A DNA stretch of 64,000 bases from DATLGB01 sp963726825 (GCA_963726825.1 CAVSDT010000002.1:868001-932000); one strand, 5' to 3'. Counted from the stretch's first letter, positions 33,075-41,925 are shown. The notes: generated by a model from the sequence alone, not told the origin. Made by a program: numbers and translations.

Positions 33075-33127
33075 CTCGCGAGAACCGATTTGCCAGGCTC
33101 ACAGACGGCGAATTCGGTTCTCGCGAG
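33075..33127. repeat. 14-bp perfect inverted repeat upstream of the P450
   Basis: CTCGCGAGAACCGA (33075-33088) and TCGGTTCTCGCGAG (33114-33127) with a 25-nt loop. The loop ends also partly pair. It lies between the end of the minus-strand DUF6454-like gene and the P450 start, so it may be a terminator or a regulator site; the outer CTCGCGAG is itself palindromic. Confidence 0.7.
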
Positions 33128-33176
33128 CCGAACCGCGGCCCTGGACGCCTCCGGACGCGCGGGGGACCTTCGGCGC

Positions 33177-34143
33177 CTAGCCGAGCTGTGCCTCGTACGT
33201 GTAGACGGTCGTCGACTCGTCGTCGGGCGCGAGGTACAGGCGCAGGGTGTGGTCGACCACCGCGACGTCGATCGGGTTGCGCGTGATGACGTTCCCGGCG
33301 GGCGTGAGCGTCGTCACCGGGACCTCCCAGACCGGCCGCAGGGTGACGGTGTCCAGCAGGGCGATCGGCCCCGAGCTGGAAGGCGCCGTAGCCCGTCAGG
33401 CCGCCGCAGAGCATCAGCGGATGCCGCTCGCCCCTGACCCGGCCGAGGTACTTGCAGTCCTGGTAGTCGGCGAAGTGGCTCGGGTTGGCGACCGTTCGCT
33501 GCGGCAGGCTCGTGCCCCGGGGGTGCGGCCGGCGCGGGAGCCGCCACTGCGCGCCCTCGCGAGCACCCCAGTTGAGCGTCACGAGGCGCTTGCGCGCGGT
33601 GTCGTGGACGACGCCCCCGTAGTGGTCGCCGGCACGGATGACGGGCGTGGCGTCCAGCGTGTGCGGGTCGATGCGCAGGAACGTCGCCGTCGAGAAGGGC
33701 CGGTACTGGGCCATCGTCACCCACAGGTCGCGCCCGTCGTAGTCGAGGCCGCCCGGGTGGTACTCGTCCGGGGTCGAGCCCCCGATCACCCGGTCCGCGA
33801 GCAGCGCGCCGCGCGCGTCGAAGGCCTGCAGGTGCCCGACGCCCTTGCCCGGCGTGCGGTCGGTCCCCGACGCGTCCTTGCCCTGGGGGAACTTCACCGT
33901 CGGCTCGGTCACCTCGACGCTCGAGACGAGCCACCGATCGCCGTAGCGGACGATCCCCTCCGGGTGGAAGGTGCGCGCCTGCAGCTTGACCGCGTCCACG
34001 AGCTTCCACTTCGTGTCGCGCGTGACCGCCTTGACGTAGCGGGCGATCCGGTTGCCGTCCTTGGCGGGCGGCGCCGGCGCCGCGGCCGCCGGGGCGGCGC
34101 CGACGCCGAGGAGCAGAACGGTCACGACGGCTGAGCGGAGCAC
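33177..34143 (-). pseudogene. DUF6454-like secreted protein with a +1 frameshift
   Basis: A signal peptide (VLRSAVVTVLLLGVGAAPAA) is followed by the family sequence FHPEGIVRYGDRWLVSSVEV, GVGHLQAFDARGALLADRVI, EYHPGGLDYDGRDLWVTMAQ and HYGGVVHDTARKRLVTLNWG. The frame runs to GAFQLG at about 33370 and then becomes nonsense. Skipping one base in the four-C tract 33369-33372 restores IALLDTVTLRPVWEVPV and NVITRNPIDVAVVDHTLRLY, ending at 33177. So the gene carries a single-base insertion in a homopolymer, either real (a recent pseudogene or phase-variable) or a sequencing error. GTG 34143 is the likely start. The role of the family is unknown. Confidence 0.7.
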
Positions 34144-34278
34144 GCCCAGCAGGGTGTCACGCGCGGCGGCGGGAGTGGTGAACGGGTGGTCGACGGCGAC
34201 TGTCGGCCAGCACGATGGTGTGGACGCCATGCCCGGAGTAGTCCTGACAGAAAACGGCTGCCGGAACGTTCGTTGGAC

Positions 34279-36171
34279 GTGCCTCGTCTCCTTCGCCTGC
34301 TCGCACTCACGGCTGCGGTACTCGCCGGTCTCGCGGCGGCGGCGCAGGGCTCCGCAGCGGAGGTGAGCCGTCCTCGGGTGGCGCTGCAGCTCTCCGCGAC
34401 CAAGCTGCGGCCGAAGCAGACGCTCACCGCTGAATGGGGGCATACGCACGGTCGCATCAGCCGGGCCTCCGTTTCGTTCGGCGACAGGACCAAGCCGGCG
34501 AAGACGCGCGGCCGACGCCGTGCGCGACATCGCTACATGCGCAAGGGCCGGTATGTGGTGACCCTCCGTGTTCGCTTCCACGGAGGTCGTCAGGTGACGA
34601 CGCGCCGGCGAGTCACCATCGGGGATGAAGTGGCCCAGGCAATCCCGCGGGCCGGCACCGTCGAGGTAGCGGCGGCCGATGTCGCAGACGTCACGGGTGA
34701 CCCGGCAGCGACACAGACGCTCACGCTCGAGGCGAGCTCGCCCCATCCGAAGGTGCGCCAGACCATGGTGGTCCCTAGTAGCGCTCGCGTGCCAGACGGC
34801 GCGCTCGGCAGGGTCCTCAGCGTGCGCCCGCGCGCCGGCGGCAAGACCGCCGTCAGGCTCGCGCCGGCGACCCTCGACGAGGCCTACTCGAAGGTGGAGT
34901 ACCACGTCAGCGGGAGCCTCGCCGGCGACGCGGCGGCCACCGCTGCCGCCGCGCCGCACGCAGCAAACCCAGCAGCGTCGTTCCACGTCGGCGGAAGCGG
35001 CATCCGGTGCAGCGGCTCGGTGGTTCCGCAGGCCTCTGTCGATCTGGATCTCTCGCGCATGCGCTACGACCTCGACTTCATCCCCGACCTGCGGCAGATC
35101 GCCTTCACGATGTACGGGCGTCCGAAGGTCAGCCTCAGCGCCGGGCTCGCCGGCCGAGCTGACTGCCACCTCACCCTGCCGCTGCACGTCGTCATCCCCG
35201 TTGGTGGCGCACTCGTCGTGAAGGTCTCCCCGATCCTCGAGATCGGTGCGACGGGCAGCCTGTCGGCGGCGCTGTCCTGGGAGCCGTCCCTAGCCTTCGG
35301 GTTCTCGCGCAGCCCATACGGCAACAGCGACACGCGCACCTTCAACCCGGGCACACCGGGGGTCGGGTTCAGGGTCGCTGGCGGCGATCGCCTGTTCCTC
35401 GGAGCCAGGGCGCAACTCAGCCTCGGCGGTCGCGTCGGGGTCGGCGCCGACGTCGGTCCGGAGTTCACTTTCGGTGCAGAGTCCTTCCGCGGGCAGACAT
35501 GCGTCACCGGCGACGTCGGCCTCAAGGTCTCCGCCAGCGTGTCCGCCGACGTCTTCATCAAGCACTGGACGTTCGGCATCGTGTCCGCGACGTTCCTGAA
35601 GCACGACTTCTTTCATCCTCAGTGCTCTGGTGCGGGCACGACCGGAGCGTCCACGGGCCCGGGCGGGACGACCGGCCCGCCGCCGCCCGAGTCGGGTGCT
35701 GCGTCGCAGCCTCCGGCCAGCTCCTCCACCTGGGCAGGACCCATCGTCATCAACGAGAGCATCAACGGCGTGCGGCTCGGCGACGCTCCCAGCCAGGTGC
35801 TCGAGGCGGTAGGGGAGCCCCTGACACGGCGTAACGACGACTTCGACCCAGATCGCCAGTCCTGGCTCTACCCGGAGACCTCTGCCGTCTACTTCCTGCG
35901 AGAGCGGGTCTGGGAGGTCTTCACGAGGTCCACAGGTGCTCGTACGGATCGCGGTGTGGGGCCGGGATCGACGCTCGACGAGGTGCAGAAGGCCTATCCC
36001 GAGGTCAACTGCGAACCCTTCAACCCCGAGTACGACGGCGGCTACGACTGCACCTTCGAAGGGGGAAGGACCTCGGACGGGTTCTTCATCCAGACGAGGT
36101 TCCACACCTCCGGCAACGGTGCACCCGGGTCCCGGATCGAGTACGTGGTGCTCAGCGACAACGCAAGCTGA
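34279..36171 (+). CDS. Large secreted PKD-like protein with an SmpA-like C-terminus
   Basis: The 630-residue product has a signal peptide (VPRLLRLLALTAAVLAGLAAAAQGSAAE), then a PKD-like beta domain (LRPKQTLTAEWGHTHGRISR to QVTTRRRVTI, residues about 35-115). A long beta-rich central part follows with strongly alternating GFSRSPYGNSDTRTFNPGTPG and ADVGPEFTFGAESF patterns. After a Pro/Gly/Ser linker, the last 120 residues hold NESINGVRLGDAPSQVLEAVGEP and VGPGSTLDEVQKAYPEV, like small SmpA/OmlA-type or BLIP-like domains. Codon use is visibly less GC-biased than neighbours, which suggests later acquisition. GTG 34279 gives a clean signal peptide. Function unknown. Confidence 0.6.
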   Translation: MPRLLRLLALTAAVLAGLAAAAQGSAAEVSRPRVALQLSATKLRPKQTLTAEWGHTHGRISRASVSFGDRTKPAKTRGRRRARHRYMRKGRYVVTLRVRFHGGRQVTTRRRVTIGDEVAQAIPRAGTVEVAAADVADVTGDPAATQTLTLEASSPHPKVRQTMVVPSSARVPDGALGRVLSVRPRAGGKTAVRLAPATLDEAYSKVEYHVSGSLAGDAAATAAAAPHAANPAASFHVGGSGIRCSGSVVPQASVDLDLSRMRYDLDFIPDLRQIAFTMYGRPKVSLSAGLAGRADCHLTLPLHVVIPVGGALVVKVSPILEIGATGSLSAALSWEPSLAFGFSRSPYGNSDTRTFNPGTPGVGFRVAGGDRLFLGARAQLSLGGRVGVGADVGPEFTFGAESFRGQTCVTGDVGLKVSASVSADVFIKHWTFGIVSATFLKHDFFHPQCSGAGTTGASTGPGGTTGPPPPESGAASQPPASSSTWAGPIVINESINGVRLGDAPSQVLEAVGEPLTRRNDDFDPDRQSWLYPETSAVYFLRERVWEVFTRSTGARTDRGVGPGSTLDEVQKAYPEVNCEPFNPEYDGGYDCTFEGGRTSDGFFIQTRFHTSGNGAPGSRIEYVVLSDNAS

Positions 36172-36221
36172 TTCACAGGCCTTTCGCCACCCGGGTCAGG
36201 GGCGCGCGCGGGGCACCCCGG

Positions 36222-36242
36222 CGCTCAGAGCTAGCCTGAGCG
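36222..36242 (+). promoter_or_regulatory. efp promoter region with a 7-bp inverted repeat
   Basis: CGCTCAG (36222-36228) and CTGAGCG (36236-36242) flank a TAGCCT hexamer (36232-36237), a plausible -10 whose transcript would start near 36244. The dyad overlaps it and could be an operator. Confidence 0.45.
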
Positions 36243-36247
36243 GCGGA

Positions 36248-36808
36248 ATGATCTCCACCAACCAGTTCAAGAACGGCAACCACATCGAGGTCGACGGGAC
36301 CGTCTTCAAGATCGTGGAGTTCCAGCACGTCAAGCCCGGCAAGGGCGGGGCGTTCGTGCGCACCAAGCTGCGCCGCACCTCCGACGGCAACGTGATCGAC
36401 CGGACGTTCCGCGCGGGGGAGAAGTTCCGCTCGGTGCGCACGGAGGCGCGCAAGATGACCTTCCTCTACGCCGACGGCACCGACGCGCACTTCATGGACG
36501 CCCAGAGCTACGAGCAGCTGGCGATCCCCGAGGGCAAGGTCGGTGACGCGCTCAAGTGGGTCAAGCCCAACGAGGAGGCCGACCTCCTGTTCATCGACGA
36601 CGAGCCGTCGGACCTGCAGCTGGCCGCCTCCGTCGAGCTCGAGGTCACCCACACCGAGCCCGGCGTCCGTGGCGACACCGCGTCGGGCGGGGGGCAGAAG
36701 CCCGCGACGCTCGAGACCGGCGCGATCGTGAACGTCCCCCTGTTCGTCAACATCGGCGACACGATCAAGGTGGACACGCGCTCGGGCAGCTACATGTCCC
36801 GCGCGTGA
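36248..36808 (+). CDS. efp: Translation elongation factor P
   Basis: The 186-residue factor relieves ribosome stalling at polyproline. Domain I starts MISTNQFKNGNHIEVDGTVFKIVEFQHVKPGKGGAFVRTKL, and its tip PGKGG carries the lysine (about residue 32) that is modified in many bacteria. No lysine-modifying EpmAB genes are seen here; many actinobacteria use it unmodified. Domains II and III follow with KMTFLYADGTDAHFMD and NVPLFVNIGDTIKVDTRSGSYMSR. Length is standard. Polyproline-containing proteins are frequent in this window. nusB follows 4 nt later, an order conserved in many Gram-positives. Confidence 0.96.
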   Translation: MISTNQFKNGNHIEVDGTVFKIVEFQHVKPGKGGAFVRTKLRRTSDGNVIDRTFRAGEKFRSVRTEARKMTFLYADGTDAHFMDAQSYEQLAIPEGKVGDALKWVKPNEEADLLFIDDEPSDLQLAASVELEVTHTEPGVRGDTASGGGQKPATLETGAIVNVPLFVNIGDTIKVDTRSGSYMSRA

Positions 36809-36812
36809 GGCC

Positions 36813-37211
36813 TTGAGCCGCAGAAGCGACCAGCGCCGGGCCGCGGTCTTCGCCCTCTACCAGGCGGAGGTGGCCTCGGGGGAGCTGGACGCCGCCTTCG
36901 AGCGCGACGCCGCGCCGTTCACGCGCGCGCTCGCCCACGCCACCGCGGACTACCAGGAGGAGCTCGACCGGGTCATCTCCAGGCACGCGCGCGGGTGGAC
37001 GCTGAACCGGATCGCGCCGTTGGAGCGCGCGATCATGCGCGTGGCCCTGCTGGAGATGCTCCATCCCGAGGTCACCGACGCCGAGACCCCCATCCCGGCC
37101 GAGGGGGCGATCGACGAGGCCGTCGAGACGGCGAAGGAGTTCTGCGGCGCAGAGGCTCCGGGCTTCGTCAACGGCATCCTCGGCGCCGCGCTGCGTGAGA
37201 CCGCGGCCTGA
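36813..37211 (+). CDS. nusB: Transcription antitermination protein NusB
   Basis: The 132-residue all-helical RNA-binding protein works with NusE (S10) on the boxA of rRNA operons. Family segments are RRAAVFALYQAEVASGELD, WTLNRIAPLERAIMRVALLEM and EFCGAEAPGFVNGILGAAL (usually KFVNGVL). TTG at 36813 is the start, 4 nt after the efp stop, so it depends on coupling to efp. The next gene begins 13 nt later. Confidence 0.92.
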   Translation: MSRRSDQRRAAVFALYQAEVASGELDAAFERDAAPFTRALAHATADYQEELDRVISRHARGWTLNRIAPLERAIMRVALLEMLHPEVTDAETPIPAEGAIDEAVETAKEFCGAEAPGFVNGILGAALRETAA

Positions 37212-37224
37212 GCCGCCCGCGCCG

Positions 37225-38295
37225 ATGACGCACGCTCCGGCGCCGCCCGACAGCCCCGCCATCGACCTCGGCGGCGTGCTCAAGCGCGTCGGCCTGTTCG
37301 TCCTGCTCGTCGCGCTCGTGGTCGTGGCGCTCTCCGCGCTGCCCGGCATCGGCGAGGTGCGCGAGCGCTTCGCCGCGATGGAGTGGCACTGGCTCGCGCT
37401 GGCCGGGGTGTGCGAGCTCCTGTCGATGATCGGCTTCGTGGTCGCGCTCTACGGCGCCTTCGACCGGATCCCGCCGCCGGTGATCGCCGCCGAGCTCGGG
37501 TTCGCCGAGCAGGGGACCAACGTGCTCCTGCCCGCCGGGGGTGCGGGCGGTCCCGCCTTCGGCGCGCTCGTGATGCGCCGGGCCGGCGTGCCCGACGACG
37601 TCGCGACGGAGCGCCACGCCGTCCTCTTCCTGCTCACGAGCGGCGCGTCCTTCGGCGGCCTGCTGGTGTTCGGGGTCCTCACGGCCACGGGCGCCCTCCA
37701 CCGGGGGGACGTCGGGCTCGTCGGGACGATCGTGCCGGCTGCGGTCGCCGTCGCGGTGATCGGCGTCGCGGTGCTGTTCTCCCGCATGGGCGCACCGGCG
37801 CCGCCGGCACCGAAGGGCGGCCCGGCGCGGCTGCTGTGGCGCGTGCGCCGGTTCGTCCACAACGGGGTGCGCCTGAGCCTCGCGCAGCTGCGCCACGGCG
37901 ATCCGCTCCTGCTGCTCGGCTCGATCGCGTTCTACGCCTTCGACATCGCCGCGCTCGGGTTCGCCTTCCAGGCCCTCGGCGGGGGCGGCCCGCCGTTCGG
38001 GGTCTTCGTCCTCGCCTACACCGTGGGCCACGCGGGCGCCCTGCTCCCGACGCCGGGCGGCGTGGGGGGGACCGACGGCGGCCTGATCGGCGCCTTCGTC
38101 CTCTACGGCAGCGCCCTGGCGCCCGCCACCGCCGCGGTGCTGGCCTACCGCGTCTTCCAGCTCGGCCTGCCGGTGCTGCTCGGCGGGGTCAGCCTGCTCC
38201 GGATCCGCCACCACCTGCAGCACGGCCCGCCGCCCGAGGTGGTCGCGGCCAACTACCGCCAGGCCTCGCAGGAGCGCGAGGCGCTGCGCCGCTGA
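37225..38295 (+). CDS. Lysylphosphatidylglycerol synthase-like / UPF0104 membrane protein
   Basis: The 356-residue polytopic protein has about eight membrane helices. Family marks are ELGFAEQGTNVLLPAGGAGG (a conserved glycine-rich region between helices), FFLTSG-like HAVLFLLTSGASFGGLL, and TVGHAGALLPTPGGVGGTDG with the PxPGGxGxxD signature of the LPG synthase membrane region. It lacks the soluble transferase domain of MprF, so it may be a lipid flippase rather than a synthase. ATG 37225 (MTHAPAPPD) is preferred to a longer start that overlaps nusB. Confidence 0.85.
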   Translation: MTHAPAPPDSPAIDLGGVLKRVGLFVLLVALVVVALSALPGIGEVRERFAAMEWHWLALAGVCELLSMIGFVVALYGAFDRIPPPVIAAELGFAEQGTNVLLPAGGAGGPAFGALVMRRAGVPDDVATERHAVLFLLTSGASFGGLLVFGVLTATGALHRGDVGLVGTIVPAAVAVAVIGVAVLFSRMGAPAPPAPKGGPARLLWRVRRFVHNGVRLSLAQLRHGDPLLLLGSIAFYAFDIAALGFAFQALGGGGPPFGVFVLAYTVGHAGALLPTPGGVGGTDGGLIGAFVLYGSALAPATAAVLAYRVFQLGLPVLLGGVSLLRIRHHLQHGPPPEVVAANYRQASQEREALRR

Positions 38296-38317
38296 CGCTC
38301 GAGGCGCGGTCGGCGAC

Positions 38318-38824
38318 CTAGGCGTGGACCGCGTCCGGCGCGGCGTTGACCAGCTCGGTGTCCTCGTCCAGGGCGGTGCGCTGCAGCACGCCGTCGGACG
38401 TGACCGTGTAGGCGCCCATCCGCGTCAGGGCGGGCGAGTAGGCGTGGATCGTCACGGCGGGCGCGCCCCCGGCCCACCTGACGCGGTGGATGTCGTCCCC
38501 CGAGAACTCGAGCAGCTCGCCCGGGCCGGCCACATGAGCCGCCGGCGGGCCGCCGATCCGCAGGCGCTCCTCGCACACGGCGCCCGCGCACACCGCGACC
38601 GCGCCGGCGGCGCCGTCGTGGTCGTGGAAGCCGGTGTCGGCCCCCGGGCCCCAGCAGATCAGCCACACCGTGGCGTGCTCCTCCTGGACGAGCGCGTGGA
38701 AGGCGCGGGCCTCGCCGGGAGCGAGACGGACGCGGTCGCGCCACAGCTCCGGCCGTGCGGCCAGCCCCGTGGCGAGGTCCGCCAGCTCGGCGGGACCGAG
38801 GGTTCGTGCGGTGAACGACGGCAT
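38318..38824 (-). CDS. Cysteine dioxygenase (type I cupin)
   Basis: The 168-residue iron enzyme oxidises cysteine to cysteine sulfinate. The cupin motif WGPGADTGFHDHDGAAGAVAV supplies two metal histidines, and the third is in FSGDDIHRVRWAGG. A conserved tyrosine/histidine pair near VTIHAYSPALTRMGAY completes the active site expected for the family. The start at 38824 follows a TACTAT hexamer by exactly 7 nt (38832-38837), again implying a leaderless message; a start 9 nt further upstream is possible. It stands divergent from the XseB-like gene. Confidence 0.85.
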   Translation of the reverse strand: MPSFTARTLGPAELADLATGLAARPELWRDRVRLAPGEARAFHALVQEEHATVWLICWGPGADTGFHDHDGAAGAVAVCAGAVCEERLRIGGPPAAHVAGPGELLEFSGDDIHRVRWAGGAPAVTIHAYSPALTRMGAYTVTSDGVLQRTALDEDTELVNAAPDAVHA

Positions 38825-38912
38825 GGCGGGCATAGTACACCAAGCCAATAGGAAAAGCCGGAGTGTCAGGTCCGGAGGGGCCCGCCCGCCGATGCGTCAC
38901 ACTGTGGGTCCC

Positions 38913-39116
38913 ATGCCCGAGACCCTCGAAGTCCTCGTGACCCGGTTGGAGCGCACCGCCCAACAGCTGCGAGCCGGTGAGCTCGAACCACGGCACGCCG
39001 CCGCCGTCGTGGACGACCTCGCGCGGATCGCCGCCGAGGCCGGCGGGGAGCTCGACCGGCACGTGCGCATCGGCGACCAGCCGCTCGGGCCGGCGGGCCA
39101 GCTCGCACTGCAGTGA
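38913..39116 (+). CDS. XseB-like short helical protein (possible remnant of exonuclease VII small subunit)
   Basis: The 67-residue product is mostly helical, with ETLEVLVTRLERTAQQLRAG and ELEPRHAAAVVDDLARIAAE. The spacing of LE, the GEL turn and the hydrophobic heptads match exonuclease VII small subunits (xseB), and the gene sits directly before ispA, the place of xseB in Bacillus and many others. No xseA is present here. It could be a diverged XseB or a paralogue with a new job. Its stop overlaps the ispA start by GTGA. Confidence 0.5.
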   Translation: MPETLEVLVTRLERTAQQLRAGELEPRHAAAVVDDLARIAAEAGGELDRHVRIGDQPLGPAGQLALQ

Positions 39117-40009
39117 GCGCCGCGCCCCAGGCGCCCACGTACCCCGACCACCTGCGCCGGCGGGTGGACGACTACCTCGAGACGCTGCACTTCACCGGGC
39201 GCTCGCCCGCGACCGCCGGTCTGGCCGACGCGATGCGCTACTCGCTCATGGCCGGCGGCAAGCGGATCCGCCCCGTGCTCGCCCTCGCCACGGCCGAGGC
39301 GCTGCGGCTGCCCCAGGACGTGATGGCGCTCGCAGCGGCGTTGGAGCTCATCCACACGTACTCGCTGATCCACGACGACCTGCCGGCGATGGACGACGAC
39401 GACCTGCGGCGGGGGCGCCCGACCTGCCACGTCGTCTACGGCGAGGACGTCGCGATCCTCGCCGGCGACGGCCTCTACGCGGAGGCCTTCCAGCTCGTGC
39501 TCGCCCGCCAGGAGGGCGAGCCGGCGGCGCTGCTGGCGGCCGTGCGTGAGCTCGCGGCGGCCACGGGCGTGGACGGGATGGTCGGCGGCCAGTACCTCGA
39601 CGTCAAGGACCTGGCGACCGGCGGGCCCGCCGAGCTGCGCCGCCTCCACGAGCTCAAGACGGGCCGGCTGATCGGCGCGAGCGTGGAGTGCGTATCCCTC
39701 CTGGCCGGACATGACGCCCCTAGACTCGACGCCCTTCGCGCCTTCGCCTCGGAGCTGGGCGTGCTCTTCCAGATCGTGGACGACATCCTCGACGTGACGG
39801 GCACGGACCAGGCCTTGGGCAAGCCCCGCGGATCGGACGAGCGGCACGGCAAGCTGACCTACGTCAGCTCGTTCGGGCTCGACGGTGCCCGGGACCTCGC
39901 CACCGAGTCGCACGCAAAGGCCCGCGCAGCGCTCGCCGAGGCGGTGCCCGACAGCGCCGGCACCGAGCTCGAGCACATCACCGACTTCATCTTCCGCCGC
40001 ACCTCATGA
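39113..40009 (+). CDS. ispA: Polyprenyl (farnesyl/geranylgeranyl) diphosphate synthase
   Basis: The 298-residue prenyltransferase adds isopentenyl diphosphate units. The first aspartate motif is IHDDLPAMDDDD, with GGKRIRPVLALA before it, and the second is FQIVDDILD. The region LIHTYSLIHDD, with Tyr and Thr upstream of the motif, suggests a medium-length product such as farnesyl or geranylgeranyl diphosphate. It is joined to dxs by a 4-nt overlap, so early and middle isoprenoid steps are cotranscribed. Confidence 0.93.
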   Translation: MSAAPQAPTYPDHLRRRVDDYLETLHFTGRSPATAGLADAMRYSLMAGGKRIRPVLALATAEALRLPQDVMALAAALELIHTYSLIHDDLPAMDDDDLRRGRPTCHVVYGEDVAILAGDGLYAEAFQLVLARQEGEPAALLAAVRELAAATGVDGMVGGQYLDVKDLATGGPAELRRLHELKTGRLIGASVECVSLLAGHDAPRLDALRAFASELGVLFQIVDDILDVTGTDQALGKPRGSDERHGKLTYVSSFGLDGARDLATESHAKARAALAEAVPDSAGTELEHITDFIFRRTS

Positions 40010-41925
40010 CCCGCCTCCTCGACTCCATCGACTCCCCCGCGGACCTCAAGGGCCTCACCGAGCCGCAGCTCGCCCAGGTGGCCCAGGAGCTGCGCGAGCT
40101 GCTCATCGACACCGTGGGGGAGATCGGCGGCCACTTCGGGGCGAACCTCGGCACCTGCGAGATCTCGGTCGCCGTCCATTCGCTGCTCGAGTCCCCCCGG
40201 GACAAGCTGCTGTGGGACGTCGGCCACCAGGCCTACCCGCACAAGGTGCTCACGGGCCGGCGCGACCAGCTCCCGACCATCCGCCAGTACGGCGGCCTCG
40301 CCCCGTTCTGCTCCATCGAGGAGTCCGAGCACGACGCGATGGGCGCCGGGCACGCCTCGACCTCGATCGGCCTCGGCGTCGGGATGAAGGAGGCCATGCG
40401 GCGCGGCGACGCGCCCGACGGCAAGGTCGTCGCGGTGATCGGCGACGGCGCGATGACCGGCGGCGTCGCGTACGAGGCGATCCACCAGGCCGGCGGCCTC
40501 GGCACCCCGATGGTCGTGATCCTCAACGACAACGGCATGTCGATCTCGCCGAACGTCGGCGCCCTCAACCGCTACTTCCAGCGCATGCGCCTGGAGCCGC
40601 ACATGTGGAAGGGCCGTGAGCGGGTCGAGGACAAGCTCACGCGCCTGCCCAAGCTCGGCGCCGCGGTCGAGAAGCTCGGCCCGCAGTTCAAGGAGTCCAT
40701 CAAGGCCTTCTGGGCGCCGGGGATGCTGTGGGAGGAGCTCGACTGGGCCTACATCGGCGTCGTCGACGGCCACGACGTCAAGGCGCTGCGCCGGGCGCTG
40801 CGCGAGGCGCTGCACGCCGACCGCCCCGTCGTCATCCACGCCGCGACGGTCAAGGGCAAGGGCTTCGCGCCCGCCGAGGACGGGGGCCTGGAGGGCATGG
40901 AGGCCTGGCACGCCGCCAAGCCCGGGTCGATCGCCAACCGCGTTCCCGCGAAGGTGGCCAAGGCGGCCAAGCCGTCCGCGCCGCAGTGGCCGACGGTCTT
41001 CGGCGAGGCCATGATCGACGAGGCGCGCCGCGACCGCCGCGTCGTCGGCATCACGGCCGCGATGAACTCGGGCACGGGCCTGAACCTCCTCCAGGACGCC
41101 GAGCCGGACCACTACTTCGACGTCGGCATCGCCGAGCAGCAGGCGGTCCTGTTCGCCGCGGGGCTCGCGCTGACCGGCTCGCGACCGGTGGCGGCGATCT
41201 ACTCGACGTTCCTCCAGCGCGCCTACGACCAGATCGTCCACGACGTGGCGCTGCAGAAGCTGCCGGTCGTGTTCGCGCTCGACCGCGCCGGCCTCGTCGG
41301 CGACGACGGGCCGACGCACCACGGCGTCTTCGACATCGCCTACCTGCGCTGCCTGCCGAACATGACGCTGATGGCGCCGCGCGACGAGCACCTGCTGCGC
41401 CGCATGCTGCGCACCGGCCTGCTGCTCGACGGCCCGTCCGCCCTGCGCTACCCCCGCGGTGCCGCGGGCGGGGTGGAGGTGCCCGAGGTGATCGCGCCGC
41501 TCGAGGTCGGGACCGGCGAGGTCCTGCGCGAGGGCGAGCGGGTCGCGCTCGTCGGCTACGGGACGGGCGTCGCGCTGGCGCTCGACGCCGCCGACAAGCT
41601 CGCCGAGCGCGGCCTGGACGTCACGGTCGCCGACGCGCGCTTCGCCAAGCCGCTGGACCTGCCGCTGCTCACCCAGCTCTCCCAGGACCACGAGCTCGTG
41701 GTGACGCTCGAGGAGGGCGTGCTGGCGGGCGGCTTCGGCACGGCCGTGTGGGAGGCGCTGGACGGCGCCGGCGTCGTCCCGCGGATGATGCGCGTCGGGC
41801 TTCCGGACGAGTACGTCACCCACGGGGCGCCGAAGCTCCTCCACGAGCAGGTCGGGTGGACGGCGGACGCCGTCGCCGCGCGGATCGAGGCGGCCGTCCT
41901 GGACCGTCGTTCGACCCTGGTCTGA
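40006..41925 (+). CDS. dxs: 1-deoxy-D-xylulose-5-phosphate synthase
   Basis: The 639-residue thiamine-diphosphate enzyme makes DXP from pyruvate and glyceraldehyde-3-phosphate, the first step of the MEP isoprenoid route. The thiamine-binding motif is GDGAMTGGVAYEAIHQAGG with NDNGMSIS downstream, DVGHQAYPHKVLTGR gives the conserved histidine, and the transketolase-type Pyr domain has HDVALQKLPVVFALDRAGLVGDDGPTHHG. Three domains are in order and the length is normal. ATG 40006 overlaps the ispA stop. Confidence 0.97.
   Translation: MTRLLDSIDSPADLKGLTEPQLAQVAQELRELLIDTVGEIGGHFGANLGTCEISVAVHSLLESPRDKLLWDVGHQAYPHKVLTGRRDQLPTIRQYGGLAPFCSIEESEHDAMGAGHASTSIGLGVGMKEAMRRGDAPDGKVVAVIGDGAMTGGVAYEAIHQAGGLGTPMVVILNDNGMSISPNVGALNRYFQRMRLEPHMWKGRERVEDKLTRLPKLGAAVEKLGPQFKESIKAFWAPGMLWEELDWAYIGVVDGHDVKALRRALREALHADRPVVIHAATVKGKGFAPAEDGGLEGMEAWHAAKPGSIANRVPAKVAKAAKPSAPQWPTVFGEAMIDEARRDRRVVGITAAMNSGTGLNLLQDAEPDHYFDVGIAEQQAVLFAAGLALTGSRPVAAIYSTFLQRAYDQIVHDVALQKLPVVFALDRAGLVGDDGPTHHGVFDIAYLRCLPNMTLMAPRDEHLLRRMLRTGLLLDGPSALRYPRGAAGGVEVPEVIAPLEVGTGEVLREGERVALVGYGTGVALALDAADKLAERGLDVTVADARFAKPLDLPLLTQLSQDHELVVTLEEGVLAGGFGTAVWEALDGAGVVPRMMRVGLPDEYVTHGAPKLLHEQVGWTADAVAARIEAAVLDRRSTLV

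Noticed and set aside
29934..33437. A 1167-codon plus-strand frame crossing the beta-propeller and P450 region
   Set aside because: It is out of frame with the propeller gene and antisense to a P450 with intact heme and I-helix motifs.
38849..38912. A sigma-28-type site upstream of the XseB-like gene
   Set aside because: TCAGGTCC occurs, but the GCCGAT is 14 rather than 12 bases beyond it and the -35 is poor.
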